A model generated the notes under the pieces. The model saw nothing but the letters and a program-made list of their open reading frames with translations. It was not told where the DNA came from and searched no databases. 64,000 nucleotides of DNA from Lumbricus terrestris (Eukaryota; Annelida; Clitellata; Crassiclitellata; Lumbricidae). Where the stretch lies: assembly GCA_949752735.1 (NCBI GenBank), contig OX457052.1, positions 31,797,483 through 31,861,482 of the forward strand, given 5' to 3'. Of this stretch, positions 54,601 to 64,000 are shown in pieces. The translations under genes and the position numbers were made by a program. Each line of letters starts with the position of its first letter. Positions within the stretch are counted from its first letter, which is position 1.

Positions 54601-55573
54601 TTTCAATCGATCATGGGAAGAATACAAGATGGGATTCGGCGATATTAGAACATCAGAGTTCTGGATTGGAAACGAAAACATTCATCTCTACACCAATAAA
54701 CCTGGAGCTTCTTACAGACTCCGTGTTGAAGTAAGATACCAAACTGTTTGATCCTTTGTACATGTAGGCTACTTGGTCATTCATGTTTCGAAATGCACAT
54801 TAATCACTGAATACTCGCAATTTCACCAGCATAATAACGCTCCAGCAATGTTAGCTAACAATTAAGATAAGACAAGATAAGCAGTGGCGGCGCAAGGGGG
54901 TTACAGGGGCTAAGCTCCCTATAAAAGGCTTAGCCCCTCCTAAAAATAGGGCATCCGGAGTTTTTTCACATGCAAAACTGAAATATTTCCTCGATTTTCG
55001 ACCGGATGACCAAAAAAGGTCATCGGAAACTTTGGCGGATTAAAATGGGAGCTTTTCATGAGATTTCGGCTGGATGACTAAAAAAGGTCATCAGAATTTT
55101 TGGCGGATGAAAAATGAAAAATTTCCTCCGGGAGGCTTTAACTCCCCAAAACTGAAATACTGGCGCCGCCACTGAAGATAAGAATATTCTTTAATTCACC
55201 AATTGCTAATCGCATTTTGGTTTACAGACATTGTACACTAAAATGAAATATAGTTAATTTGCATTATTCATTTCGCGCTATAGCATACAATCGCCGATTT
55301 TAGAACAACGTCAGAATCCAATTTATTCTTTAACATGCTATGCATAAGAATTTGCAAATGTAGGCCTAACTTTTTTAATCGGCATAAAATTACACATTAG
55401 TTAACAGTGGCGGCGCCAGGATTTCAGTTTCGGAGGGGCTGAAGCCCGCGGAAAAATTTTCCATTTTCGCCGCCAAAATTTCTGACGACCTTTTTTTTTT
55501 TTTTTTTTTTTTTTTAGTCATCGACCAAAATCTCATGAAAATTTTCCATTTTCGCCGCCAAAATTTCTGACGA

Positions 55574-55611
<38 letters not shown>

Positions 55612-56454
55612 TCATCGACCAAAAATCGTGGATTTTCTATGTAAAATAATTAAAATGGCCATTTTTTGGGGGGGGCTTAGCCTCCTGCAGGGGGCTTAGC
55701 TCCCCAGCCCCCCCCTAGCGCCGCCACTGTTAGTTAATGTCATTCATTCCAGTTAATTACGCTTGTGAGAAAGGTGTTAAATGCCATTAGTGCAAAATTG
55801 CATTAGCTGGTGAACAGTGTGAGATGACCTCACTTGAAATATTTTTTACTAAACTCTACGATTCCCAGAATAGTTGCAGCAAACTTCAAGTAGGCCTATG
55901 TCATGAAAGTAGAGCTATTTTAGGTTTCGAGTTCAAGGAATACATGATTTCTTTTGAGTTATCAACTGCACTCATGCTTCAATAGTGTTTGAGTTATCAA
56001 CTGCACAAATTTATTTAATTAATAGCGAGTTTCATTCCTTGCTTGAAAATTTATCTGAAGTTTTCAGTATTTACAGTTTCAAGGTTACACCAGTGGAAAA
56101 TGGTTCTTTGTTGAATACGCCACATTTTGGATCGGCTCAGAAACCAAAAAATACGCCATTCACTTGTCTGGATTCGTTGGGAACGGAGGAGACTCGCTCA
56201 CCAACACTTCAGTAGACTCTATATGGTATCAGAATGGAATGAAATTCAGTACATCTGACGCCGACAACGATTTGAAGTCAGGTGGAAGCTGCGCGTCGCA
56301 GTATGCATCTGGCTGGTGGTTCAATAATTGCTGGTGGTCCTGCCTAACGTGTGTATACGGTACAGCGGACTTTTCATGGTATACTTTACACGACTACAAT
56401 ATGGAGAACCAAGGAAAGTTAGGAGCAGCCAGAATGATGATCAGAAGCAACTGA
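51368..56454 (+). CDS. FReD-B: second PAN - FN2-like - FReD gene, linker exon not found
   Basis: Recognised exons: 51,368-51,682, 53,984-54,145, 54,489-54,730 and 56,077-56,454. Exon 1 gives signal peptide MKPCTFVVLLNTLLLTSRAL and a diverged PAN domain (DRCPDSS, VDCAVRCILVPECTSHAY, KLCSLYAP, DCSFML). The other exons parallel FReD-A with the same phases. Exon 1 ends in phase 0 and the FN2-like exon starts in phase 1, so a 3n+1 linker exon like VKGVKSF is required; I could not place it in 51,683-53,983. The FReD half is complete, with RFDGSVDF, DADND and GWWFNNCWWSCLTC. Likely secreted, as FReD-A. Confidence 0.75.
52510..52697 (+). mobile_element. Helitron 3' fragment
   Basis: GGGCAACGCCGGGTTATTCA, then GCTAG and T, a hairpin followed by CTAG, matches the 16.2-17.0 kb copy (GAACGGRG, hairpin, CAGCTAGT). 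The 5' border is unclear. The rest of 51,700-53,980 is intron with no further recognised elements apart from the LINE end. Confidence 0.55.
53575..53870 (-). pseudogene. LINE 3' end in FReD-B intron
   Basis: Minus-strand PSTWNGRPLTLRSFF and HILKQFFLAALGL align with PSAWNDLPSNLR and RLLKTFLF of the 15.3-kb copy; the same GCGCTTATGAATAGACCACT, CTTGAAGAAGCGC tail follows. Confidence 0.7.
53984..54145 (+). CDS. FReD-B exon 3 (FN2-like module)
   Basis: CTTTGTAG acceptor, donor CCGG, then GTAGGT. NGCSLPFQYKYKEYNGCINV and VDCTFPP parallel FReD-A; the middle is PQCAVLNGT. Phase 1 at both ends. Confidence 0.8.
54489..54730 (+). CDS. FReD-B exon 4 (FReD N-terminal half)
   Basis: Exactly 242 nt like FReD-A, and about nine tenths alike: NRFDGSVDFNRSWEEYKMGF, EFWIGNENIHLYTNKPG, YRLRVE. 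Confidence 0.9.
54882..55174. mobile_element. hAT-type MITE, family A, 8-bp TSD
   Basis: AAGATAAG on both sides. Termini CAGTGGCGGCGCAAGG and GGCGCCGCCACTG. It is inserted into the AAGATAAGAATATTC repeat also found at 15.6 kb. Confidence 0.9.
55405..55729. mobile_element. hAT-type MITE, family A, with poly-T duplication
   Basis: TTAGTTAA on both sides. Termini CAGTGGCGGCGCCAGG and CTAGCGCCGCCACTG. An internal block of about 85 bp (CGACC, a T20+ tract, AGTCATCGACC) is duplicated. Confidence 0.9.
56077..56454 (+). CDS. FReD-B exon 5 (FReD C-terminal half)
   Basis: Starts FQGYTSGKWFFVEYATFWIG after ATTTACAG; contains NGMKFSTSDADNDLKSGGSC, GWWFNNCWWSCLTCVYG, DFSWYTLHDY and MMIRSN, stop. It has two extra Cys after GWWFNNC, against three in FReD-A. 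Confidence 0.9.
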   Translation, partial: FQGYTSGKWFFVEYATFWIGSETKKYAIHLSGFVGNGGDSLTNTSVDSIWYQNGMKFSTSDADNDLKSGGSCASQYASGWWFNNCWWSCLTCVYGTADFSWYTLHDYNMENQGKLGAARMMIRSN

Positions 56455-56729
56455 CTTTGGAAGATCGAGCTCTCTTGACCACGATTTTCATATTTACCGC
56501 CTATATCAGAAAAACCGTTGACTTAGTAATATAGTTGATTTTGAAAAAAAGGCATCAACCGACAGGAATATGCAATCAAGTCAATTAGGCCTATACTAAG
56601 ACAGTTGTTTTATTCTAGACGTGCATATCAACCAGTCTTAGGTGGTTATGTGTGAAGTTGAATCAGAAATTAAAAGCGTAGAACGAACGACAAATGCAGT
56701 AAATTATTACTCTACTTTACTAATTCCAG

Positions 56730-56885
56730 CTTCTTTAATAATAACCAGTAGTAGTAGTAATCGTAATCGTAGTAGTAGCGGTACTCGTAGCAATAAAAAT
56801 AATACTGGTAGTAGTGGTAGTATTAGTTGTTGTAGCAGTTGTACTAGTAGTAGTAATAGTAGTAGTGGCAGTAGTATAGTTAGTG

Positions 56886-56955
<70 letters not shown>

Positions 56956-57075
56956 CAGTAGCAGTAGCAGTAGCAGTAGCAGTAGCAGTAGCAGTAACAG
57001 TAGCAGTGGCAGTAGTAGTAGTAACGGTAATTGCAGTTGCTGTTTTAGTGGTTGTAGTAGCAGCAGCAGTCACCT
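56730..57075. repeat. (AGT)n trinucleotide microsatellite
   Basis: AGTAGT/AGCAGT tract. Poly-Ser, poly-Thr and poly-Val ORFs are artefacts. Its flanks match 18,900-19,140, so it is the same microsatellite locus in duplicated DNA. Confidence 0.95.
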
Positions 57076-57289
57076 GTGATATTCAAAGTTGATGAAATGT
57101 CACTACATTCACGTGCACACCAGCAGGTAAACCATTTCGGTCCCAATATGCAGAGTCAGTCAAGTGCAATGTGTGAATTGTGCACATGTTGAAATCAGTA
57201 GTTACTTATTAAATACTGCGCAAAACTTTATGTTTAATGTATTCTAGTCTATTAAACAAACATGATCAATTTACCCTTCAATTGAAGTC

Positions 57290-59200
57290 ATATTTCAGAT
57301 GCACATAAAACTTCCGCAGGTTACAATAATTTTCAATTAGTTGTCTTTGAGAGTCGCAAAGACAAGTTGCCACCTACACAATGCCGACTAATTTCTTTGC
57401 AGCAATAATCCACAGATTCCACAGGTGATAACGAAACACACAACAAAACAGGCTCTCGTTCATCATATATTTTAAACTTCATAATTATACTTCAATATTT
57501 CACATATCACAAGTGACCATAATAGAGTGCGGGGAATTGGTGTTCACTGATTATCAAGTACGAAAAAACAGGATCGGTCTTTGGTTGTTGAATGAGTCAG
57601 CGTGGGGGCCAATTTCTATCTCCATGCATATTTCAGATGGCCATAAGAATTCTGCAAGTTACAATAATTATTGGGTAGTTGTCTTCATGGGCGCCGACTC
57701 TGCGAGGCCCGTGAGTGCTCAGCACCACCAGAAATTGGCCATGCGAGGCCCGCCTATGCATGGGCACCACCAGAAATCAGCCAACAAGATGTGCTTTTAT
57801 GACACTATTTTTCTGTTGGCATTGCTTATCTATAAAAATCATTGCATCTTTTACATATTTTCTTTTTTTTATCTCAGTTATCCTACTTAGGCCTACTATT
57901 ATTCCAGTTTTACCCCGCCCGTTAGTCTGAACTCCATACGAATACGAGGAAAACCTCGAAATCCTGCTCATTCGATCCGCTTCAGTCAATTTTTTTTATT
58001 ACGGACGAAGGCGACGATTTGAATGACTTTCTTTTTATTGTAGCGTATACATGCTAGATGCAATGATCCTCGCTGCGCGATAATCACCGCCCAGGATAAA
58101 AAAAAGCTGGATGTTGTTTTGTCTGCGTAAATTAACATATTAACAGCCCTGACTAAATTAATTGTCTATGATAACTATTTGAAAAACTATCTTCCACAAT
58201 GTCAAAATTGGCTCACTAAATAGTGATTAATGTAGGCAGAATTTTTTTTATTTCTTGTGCAAAATTTGAGTCTGTTGAGTGTTGACCTAATTAGGGGAGA
58301 GTGCTCCAAGATGCCCATGCTAACGAAGATTGTGCTTTTCTTCTTTGTGGATTCCAGGAGAAGTACACGTTGATCCAAAGAGTGATCAAATTTTTTAAAC
58401 AATTGGGAAGAACATTTTTGGAAGTATTAAATCGTATCTTTCAACAATGAAATAATGGGAAATTTTGATGAGATAACAGCTTAAAATGTCACAAATTCAT
58501 GTTGTGTGGAAATTTTTTAAACACCTGCAAGAATGCTTTTCAAGTCTTAAACCACGACAATTTCGCAAAAATTGCAACCTAAGATGCTACCATCGCAGTG
58601 TGGCAAGAAATATTTCGAAAATGGTTAGGAGCACATCCCCTCCCCAAGTCCCTTCGGCCCTTCCCTGCTCGGCGATCGTCCTTTGACTGCGAGTTCGTCC
58701 CCTAAAACCATGAAGAAGTCTTCGCCTATGAACAGAGGTTATTTCAATAACTCTCCTATCAAAAAAGGCTCAAAAAATTTTCGCGCGCTCGCGCGCGCAG
58801 TATTTCAACATTCGTTTGGGCACTCACACTCTTCAGGTCAACTCGGCGCCTATGGTTGTCTTTGAGAGATACATGTAGCCTAACGAATATTTGCCGCCTC
58901 CACAATGCATATCAATTTCCTTGCAGCAATTATACACAGGCGATAATAAAACACCCAACAAAACAAGCTCCAGTTCATCACTTTAGCCAATTTTATGTAC
59001 TTCAATATTTCGCATACTGAAAGTGACTTAGTGAACCGAGGATGGAGTGGCGGCATTTTGCGTTCGAACATGCCAAGAGGTAGAGAACCTGAAGAAGAAG
59101 TGATCATTATTGAGAACGGGGAAAATTCGGAGTTCCCCGATGTCAAGTAAGAAAGACAGACCATGATCGGTCATTGGTTGTTGAATGAGGCAACGTTTGC
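57290..59200 (+). repeat. Direct duplication, about 330 bp copies at 57,290-57,640 and 58,850-59,200
   Basis: Shared in order: AGTTGTCTTTGAGAG, CAGCAATNATNCACAG, AACAAAACANGCTC, TACTTCAATATTTC and GGTTGTTGAATGAG. Related pieces occur at 19,780-19,900. No gene was found in 56,500-61,300 apart from repeats. Confidence 0.7.
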
Positions 59201-59205
59201 ATGTA

Positions 59206-59415
59206 TGTGCACTTGTTATATAGCCCCTTCAAGCTCCGTACTCAGAGGCGCTCCCGACTGCAGAGTGGACACGGTATCGGAGTTTCACGCCGAAGCGATG
59301 AGCAATTGCAAGTGAAGGACTTGCACAAGGTCCTTACGCGGCGACTTGAGGTGGATTCGAACCTGCAACCCTTCGGCTGCAAGGCGACGAAATACCCACT
59401 ACACCACCGCGCCCC
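59206..59415 (-). mobile_element. tRNA-derived SINE
   Basis: Full-length: minus-strand GGGGCGCGGTGGTGTAGTGG head, B box GGTTCGAATCCACCTCAAG and the GGGGCTATATAACAAGTGC tail. Confidence 0.85.
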
Positions 59416-60090
59416 GGTGCATGAGCCGCCTAAAAACTTGTGACATGAATTAAAGAGCCCCGATTAGCCTCTCATCCTCAAACGTTTTAGGTCCATTGAG
59501 TGCAATCGATTATACCCTGAGAGGTCGGGATTCGGGAACGCCTATGGTGAATCGCTCTTCGTGTGGCGCTATAGAAAGTTGCAATTGGGTTTTAAATGCA
59601 AATTCATTCAGCGGTTGGAAGTTAAGAGGCATTCAGATTATGCGCATTATTTAAGTACCAGTATCTGGCTTTTGTGGCTTGCAGCGTCGCCCAAAGACAA
59701 AACAGCCCCGTCAAAATCGCTCAGCGACACAATAGCCCCGTCAAAATAATAATAATTGGTGCTAGCTACTAGCATGGCACCAGTATGATTGCTCGATCAG
59801 AGATTGGAAACATTATTTCAGGGTTTATTATGATAACGCGGCTTAGAGTCGTTCTGGTCACGTGTCCAATGCTTTGTGTGAGTGTTGCTTTTGATGGTCT
59901 GTGAGTTGGTGAACAATTGAGTTGACATTAATGTGTGTGTGCGCGCGCGAGAGAGAGAGAGTGTGTGTTTGTGTGTTTGTGTGTGTATGGGCGTGCGCGC
60001 GCGCGTGCGAGTGAGTAAAATGATTGCATTGACTGCATTTGTTGGCAGAGGAGTGTATGTATATTGCTTAGTTTGATGAGTTTGTGGGTG

Positions 60091-60248
60091 CAGGGGCGGA
60101 TCCAGGGGGCCAATCCCGCCATGCCCCCCATTTATAAATTTCTCTTTTTTTGACCAGCTAATTTGCTCGGAAAGCAGACGTGCCCCCCATGAGTAGTTCC
60201 GTAGGCCTTTGCCCCCCCCCCTTTCGAAAATGTCTGCATCCGCCCTTG
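60091..60248. mobile_element. hAT-type MITE, family C, 8-bp TSD
   Basis: TGTGGGTG flanks both ends exactly. Termini CAGGGGCGGATCCAGG and GCATCCGCCCTTG are the classic hAT form. 158 bp, rich in GCCCCCC. Confidence 0.92.
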
Positions 60249-61366
60249 TGTGGGTGGGATAACGTTGGTTGGTCGAGATTTTCTCAAATTGCTTAGGTGC
60301 TCTGGCTGAATGATTTTCGTTTGGCTTCTGTGTGACTGGGTGGTTGGATGGGTTGAGAGGCTGGTGGTCGATTAGTAAGAACGTTGGCCTGTAACGCGTG
60401 GAACATGGCTTCAATCCTCGTCCAAGATGGCTACTGGGTAGGAACCTTGTAGAAGGTCCTTCATTCATAATTGCTCTGCAATGAAATTGCAGTTCTGCCG
60501 TCGAGGCGTGTGCGTCTTGAGCATTGTAAGACTGGTGATATCAAATTGCGGTTGCATCATATTGTATTCGGCCCCTACGTTGAAAGAATCATCTGTTAGG
60601 GTGAATTTAGGCCTGGCGACCGGTTGCGTCTTGACTGATTTAGTCAGTTTGTTAGTTAGTTAGTTAATTGGTTAGTTAGTGAGTTTTCCAGCATTTAGAC
60701 GTCACATGACTCGTGTTTACTACTATCTCAAAAAATCGTTATTAGGCCTAGTCCAAGCTTAAATTATTCTAACTTTCGCTAGACTCGCTACACTGAAAAA
60801 GTCACGATAAAACCAGGTAAAATAAATTGAAGAGATCGAATTATAGGCACACGAGCACTATTTGCTACTGACAGGTATCAATTTCCGTAATAATTATCGG
60901 CGATCCCGGTTCTAGTTGGATCGATATCATAGACAATAGGCCACAGTTTCCGTGAACCATCTCAACCCAGCTTATAAAGGCAGATGACATCGTGTCTGGA
61001 TCCTATTATATCCCTCGAACCTCTATGGTCGCAGAGAAAAAAAGGTATCAGTGGTACCAGTCCTGACGGTAGGTGGAAAAGCCTTTCGCTAGTCAGCATT
61101 ATTCTATAAGCCTGCGAGCCGCGAATCTGCAATTCATGCGACTAGCTAAAAAGTGACAATCTATTCAGATGGAACATTTGATGCGACTACGTTCTATTGG
61201 CCATACAACGACCGGCCATAATTTCAATGCTCATCTGATATTCTCAGCTAGTCATTAATTCAATTCATGTTCAAACTTGACGGACCGATTTTATAATAAT
61301 ATTGCTGCCGAACAACATTGAGGAAGCAAGGCTACAACGAAGGCGTTGCATAGTTTCACGAGCAAC

Positions 61367-61693
61367 ATGTGGGACGAAAAGCTCTTTCTCTATCTCTTGG
61401 TTAGTTATAATAATTTGGAGGTCGGCAATTCTACGAAATTTTTCGAATATACCAAAAATGAATATGGAACAACGATGTGCGCATTAGACGAACCATCGAT
61501 TGTGATTCCATTTGATCAACTTCCTCCTTTACCATCTGGATCCTGTTCACCTGTTGTTGTTCGCTGTGCCTGGCAGTGTACTCTGGATCCTGACTGCACG
61601 AATTTCAACTACAAAGAGGATGATGGAAGATGCGAACTATTCCACAATGCACCAAAATATTGCTTTACATCATCAGAGTGTAATCATTTGCAG
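61367..61693 (+). CDS. FReD-C exon 1 (PAN domain)
   Basis: 109 codons, donor TTGCAG, then GTAAGAG. One extra Cys (KYCFTSSEC) compared with FReD-A, while A's EC-C pair is EC-N. Confidence 0.7.
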
Positions 61694-62582
61694 GTAAGAG
61701 ATAACGACAGTTACTGTAATAGGCCTCCTAGCAGACGCTCGCGTAGGCATTCCATGTCATGTTCCTATAGTTTCCAGCTAATTATATTTAAATCTGGTTA
61801 ATCATTTTGATTAGTTCTTTTGCTTTTGATATCTTCCTATCTATCTCAAAAATAGATCGTATACGATATATATATATATATAGGTCCGTAGAATAGTATT
61901 ATTATAATATAATAATACTCTAGTTTTGTATTAATTTTTGCATAGTCGGAGTCTCATCCATACAAAGTTTTCCAGCTAGCGCTTACACGTTGGAACATTG
62001 TCGGACTACAATGAACCAATGGTGGGAAATTTGTTCCGTATGATGGCTGCGTATTGGTCTAGTTCCTGTTCATATTATCAAAACTAAACGGCAATAAGTC
62101 ACACTGTACAGGACTTTTTTTATTAAATTAAATAGGCCTAAGTAAGTAAGTGATTAGAGTCTATGGCCTTTATTGCTTCATTAGCAAACGCACAATGTGG
62201 CATAGAAATTTAATTGAATTTAAACACGTGGAAGTAATAATAAGGTACAGCAACATATAATTTTCGTTTATTCAACAATCCGGTTGACAGGCCGCAACCG
62301 GTTACAATGAACAATTACGCAGTCTAAACAATTCACAAGAACGCAGATCACAGAATGCACAAATCTTATCTATGCTATGTTAAGAAGAAAGAACGGAAAG
62401 CATTCTAGTAAAGAAATCCTTGTATTGCTGCGCGGCAGACCTGCTTTGCGATTGATTAGAAGTTAATCAAGCAGTTTGACCGAATCTAATTCTTAAAGAT
62501 ATTATGGATTTTGTCGCAAAACAGGTTAAAGGTGTGAAAAGTTGTTATTTTGAAGGAGATATCGCGTTGCACACTACCGCAG
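61367..62582 (+). CDS. FReD-C: 5' part of a third PAN-type gene (runs off the window)
   Basis: Exon 1 61,367-61,693 and linker exon 62,525-62,582. The PAN domain is close to FReD-A (SCSPVVVRCAWQC, CTNFNYKEDDGRCELF, ECNHLQ). The ATG used by FReD-A is TTG here, so the next in-frame ATG is taken; the signal region (MWDEKLFLYLLVSYNNLEVG) is short and interrupted by Asn/Glu, so export is doubtful. FN2-like and FReD exons are expected to the right of 64,000. The linker intron carries a foldback element. Confidence 0.65.
62525..62582 (+). CDS. FReD-C exon 2 (linker, extended)
   Basis: 58 nt: VKGVKSCYFEGDIALHTTAG, donor GCAG, then GTAAGC. The GT used after GAAG in FReD-A is GA here, so the next donor 27 nt on is used; the phase (1) is unchanged. 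Confidence 0.7.
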
Positions 62583-62608
62583 GTAAGCCGATTTCATATT
62601 ATTTTACT

Positions 62609-63655
62609 GATTTCACGGCAACTGCTCTAACGACAACAGTACAGATCTACAGACAACTGGTCTACAGACAACTTGTTTTGATGAAATAGAAGCTGGATTT
62701 ATGAAAAACGGTAGCACGACATTTAATCCCGCGACACTTAATACCGCGACAGTTAATCCCGGACTCTTAGTCCCGGCGACATTTAATCCCGGCGATTTAA
62801 TCCCACTATATTTGATACCGCGACACTTAATACCTGTACACACGTGAGTACGAATAGTTGTACGACTAGCCTATTGTTGTCCACATAACCAATTAGCTAG
62901 TGGTTCGACTATTGCTGTACATGTTGTACACATAGCCAATTAGGTAGAGCAGCCTCTCTGTTCAGGTTTTCTGTTGTACATCTGAACATAAAACGATCAT
63001 TATATATAAAGGATTTTAAACAGGATTTGCGAAGTTCAGTCTACGATAGGGCAGTGACATGGAGGCGAATTTCGGCAGCAGTAGCAAAGGCAAACAAACT
63101 GTGATACACGGAAATTACGAATACATTAGGGCTAAACATCGCGACAAGGCCAACGGAGCTATTTCTAAATCAAAAACAGTAAATTATTGCTGGGAATATT
63201 GCTTTTATGGAATTTAACTTTCTTTCAAATGTTATTTTTCTTTCCAGGTATTAAGTGTCGCGGGCTTAAATAGCGCCGGGATTAAGTGTCGCGGGATTAA
63301 TTGGACGCTGGATTAAGTGTCGCCGGGATTAAATGTCGCAGGGATCAACCGTTGCGGGATTAATTTGTCGCGGGATTAACTGTCGTGGGATTAACTGTCC
63401 TGTACTAGCTGTCGCGGTATTAAGTGTCATGGAACCGAAAAAAAGTTAAATGGTCTTCTAGCTTAAATGGAAGCTGGATTGATGATTTTCATTCGTGTGT
63501 TTGAACATGCATCCAGCTTCTATTTCAGATCTAAAAATACATTCATCCAGCTTCTATTTTTCATGCGTTATTTCCGTCAATCCAACTTCTATTTCACCAG
63601 TAAAAGAACCTGGTGTCGTTAGGCGAGTTGTCGGTAGACCAGTTGTCGTGACACC
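62609..63655 (+). mobile_element. MULE-type foldback element with 15-bp repeat arms, 9-bp TSD
   Basis: TATTTTACT flanks both ends (62,600-62,608; 63,656-63,664). Ends G(A/G)T(T/G)TCACG(A/G)CAACTG, continuing as 15-bp units (ACAACTCGCCTAACG type). Next come a GAAATAGAAGCTGGAT module and a second family of 15-bp units (GACACTTAATCCCGC and variants), inverted on the right side. The centre (62,840-63,240) is unique and has a TATATATAAAGG box and a short ORF. A 9-bp duplication is the Mutator-like (MULE) length. Confidence 0.8.
63059..63217 (+). CDS. 52-residue ORF with FLYWCH-like start inside the foldback
   Basis: MEANFGSSSKGKQTVIHGNY, EYIRAKHRDKANG resembles the N-terminal strand pair of FLYWCH zinc fingers (SxKGKxxLxHxGYxYxxxR), a domain common at the start of MULE transposases. 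The expected W-C and C/H ligands are not in this exon. A GTAAAT donor after KSKT and a TTTCTTTCCAG later suggest it is the first exon of a lost transposase. Too short to act alone. Confidence 0.4.
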   Translation: MEANFGSSSKGKQTVIHGNYEYIRAKHRDKANGAISKSKTVNYCWEYCFYGI

Positions 63656-64000
63656 TATTTTACTCATCTCGATTATTCTCAATGACAACACATTAGACAT
63701 GCCTCCCATGAAGACTTTTTCTGTTGGAGGAAACTACCAACGAGGACTCAATTATTATTAGATCATACAATTGAGAATGCACTGTGACACGATACCAATA
63801 ATTATCTGCGACAGCAAGATATTTAATGTTATGGCTAATGTGGTAGGCTACATGAGACTCTTTTACTCAGTCATTGAAATAGTTCGTTCATTTGCCAGTA
63901 GCAATACAACATCCACTTACCAGTTACAGGCCCAACTGCATAGCAAAGAGAGCGTGCGTAAGCACTGGGAATATTTTTTTCAATCTGGACAGAGACAATG

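Larger units (their letters stand above)
59610..62600 (+). repeat. Segmental duplication shared with 27,290-30,650
   Basis: Collinear with the FReD-A 5' region: upstream block, decayed tRNA-like segment (60,360-60,430), PAN exon and linker exon. Confidence 0.8.

Noticed and set aside
56642..57092. Poly-Ser, poly-Thr and poly-Val ORFs
   Set aside because: Trinucleotide microsatellite; flanks match non-coding DNA at 18.9-19.1 kb.

Overview
This window is intron-rich, repeat-laden metazoan DNA. All confident host genes are on the + strand. The protein families (fibrinogen-related, PAN/apple, fibronectin-II-like) and the transposon fauna (sea-urchin-TU-like foldback, piggyBac, Helitron, hAT and mariner elements, tRNA-SINEs) suggest a marine invertebrate, possibly an echinoderm or another deuterostome. 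That placement is inference; no marker gene fixes the taxon.

Two secreted-protein families are interleaved. Family P is a small Cys-rich secreted protein with a Thr/Pro mucin-like tail. It has three coding exons: a signal peptide plus 3 Cys, a second Cys-rich exon of exactly 203 nt, and the tail. P1 is a lone tail exon at 4.1 kb. P2 spans 10.7-17.8 kb, P3 24.1-26.7 kb and P4 42.7-45.7 kb. Only P4 keeps the full-length tail. Family F proteins read signal peptide, PAN/apple, linker, FN2-like module, then a fibrinogen C-terminal domain (FReD) over two exons. FReD-A (28.9-39.3 kb) assembles into a clean 389-residue frame. FReD-B (51.4-56.5 kb) lacks an identifiable linker exon. FReD-C (61.4 kb onward) runs off the right edge. 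Flanks and introns of the copies still align, so the locus grew by segmental tandem duplication. Intron-size differences come from lineage-specific transposon insertions. The joint role (lectin-like recognition plus mucin-like partner, perhaps mucosal immunity or adhesion) is a hypothesis.

Layout: 0-4 kb, tandem satellites, microsatellite and a palindromic MITE. 4-19 kb, P1 and P2; P2's upstream region holds a mariner element and its 6.2-kb second intron holds a foldback arm, a long-TIR MITE, GCC-rich elements, microsatellites, a LINE end, a Helitron with a nested MITE, and a hAT MITE. 19-23 kb, repeats only. 23-27 kb, P3. 27-39 kb, FReD-A, with a complete LTR retrotransposon (identical 459-bp LTRs, 960-residue ORF) in the intron before the FReD exons. 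39-46 kb, tandem repeats, a 721-bp MITE and P4. 46-48 kb, microsatellites. 48.1-51.2 kb, an apparently intact piggyBac. 51-57 kb, FReD-B. 57-61 kb, duplicated non-coding sequence, a SINE and a hAT MITE. 61-64 kb, start of FReD-C, with a MULE-type foldback in its intron.
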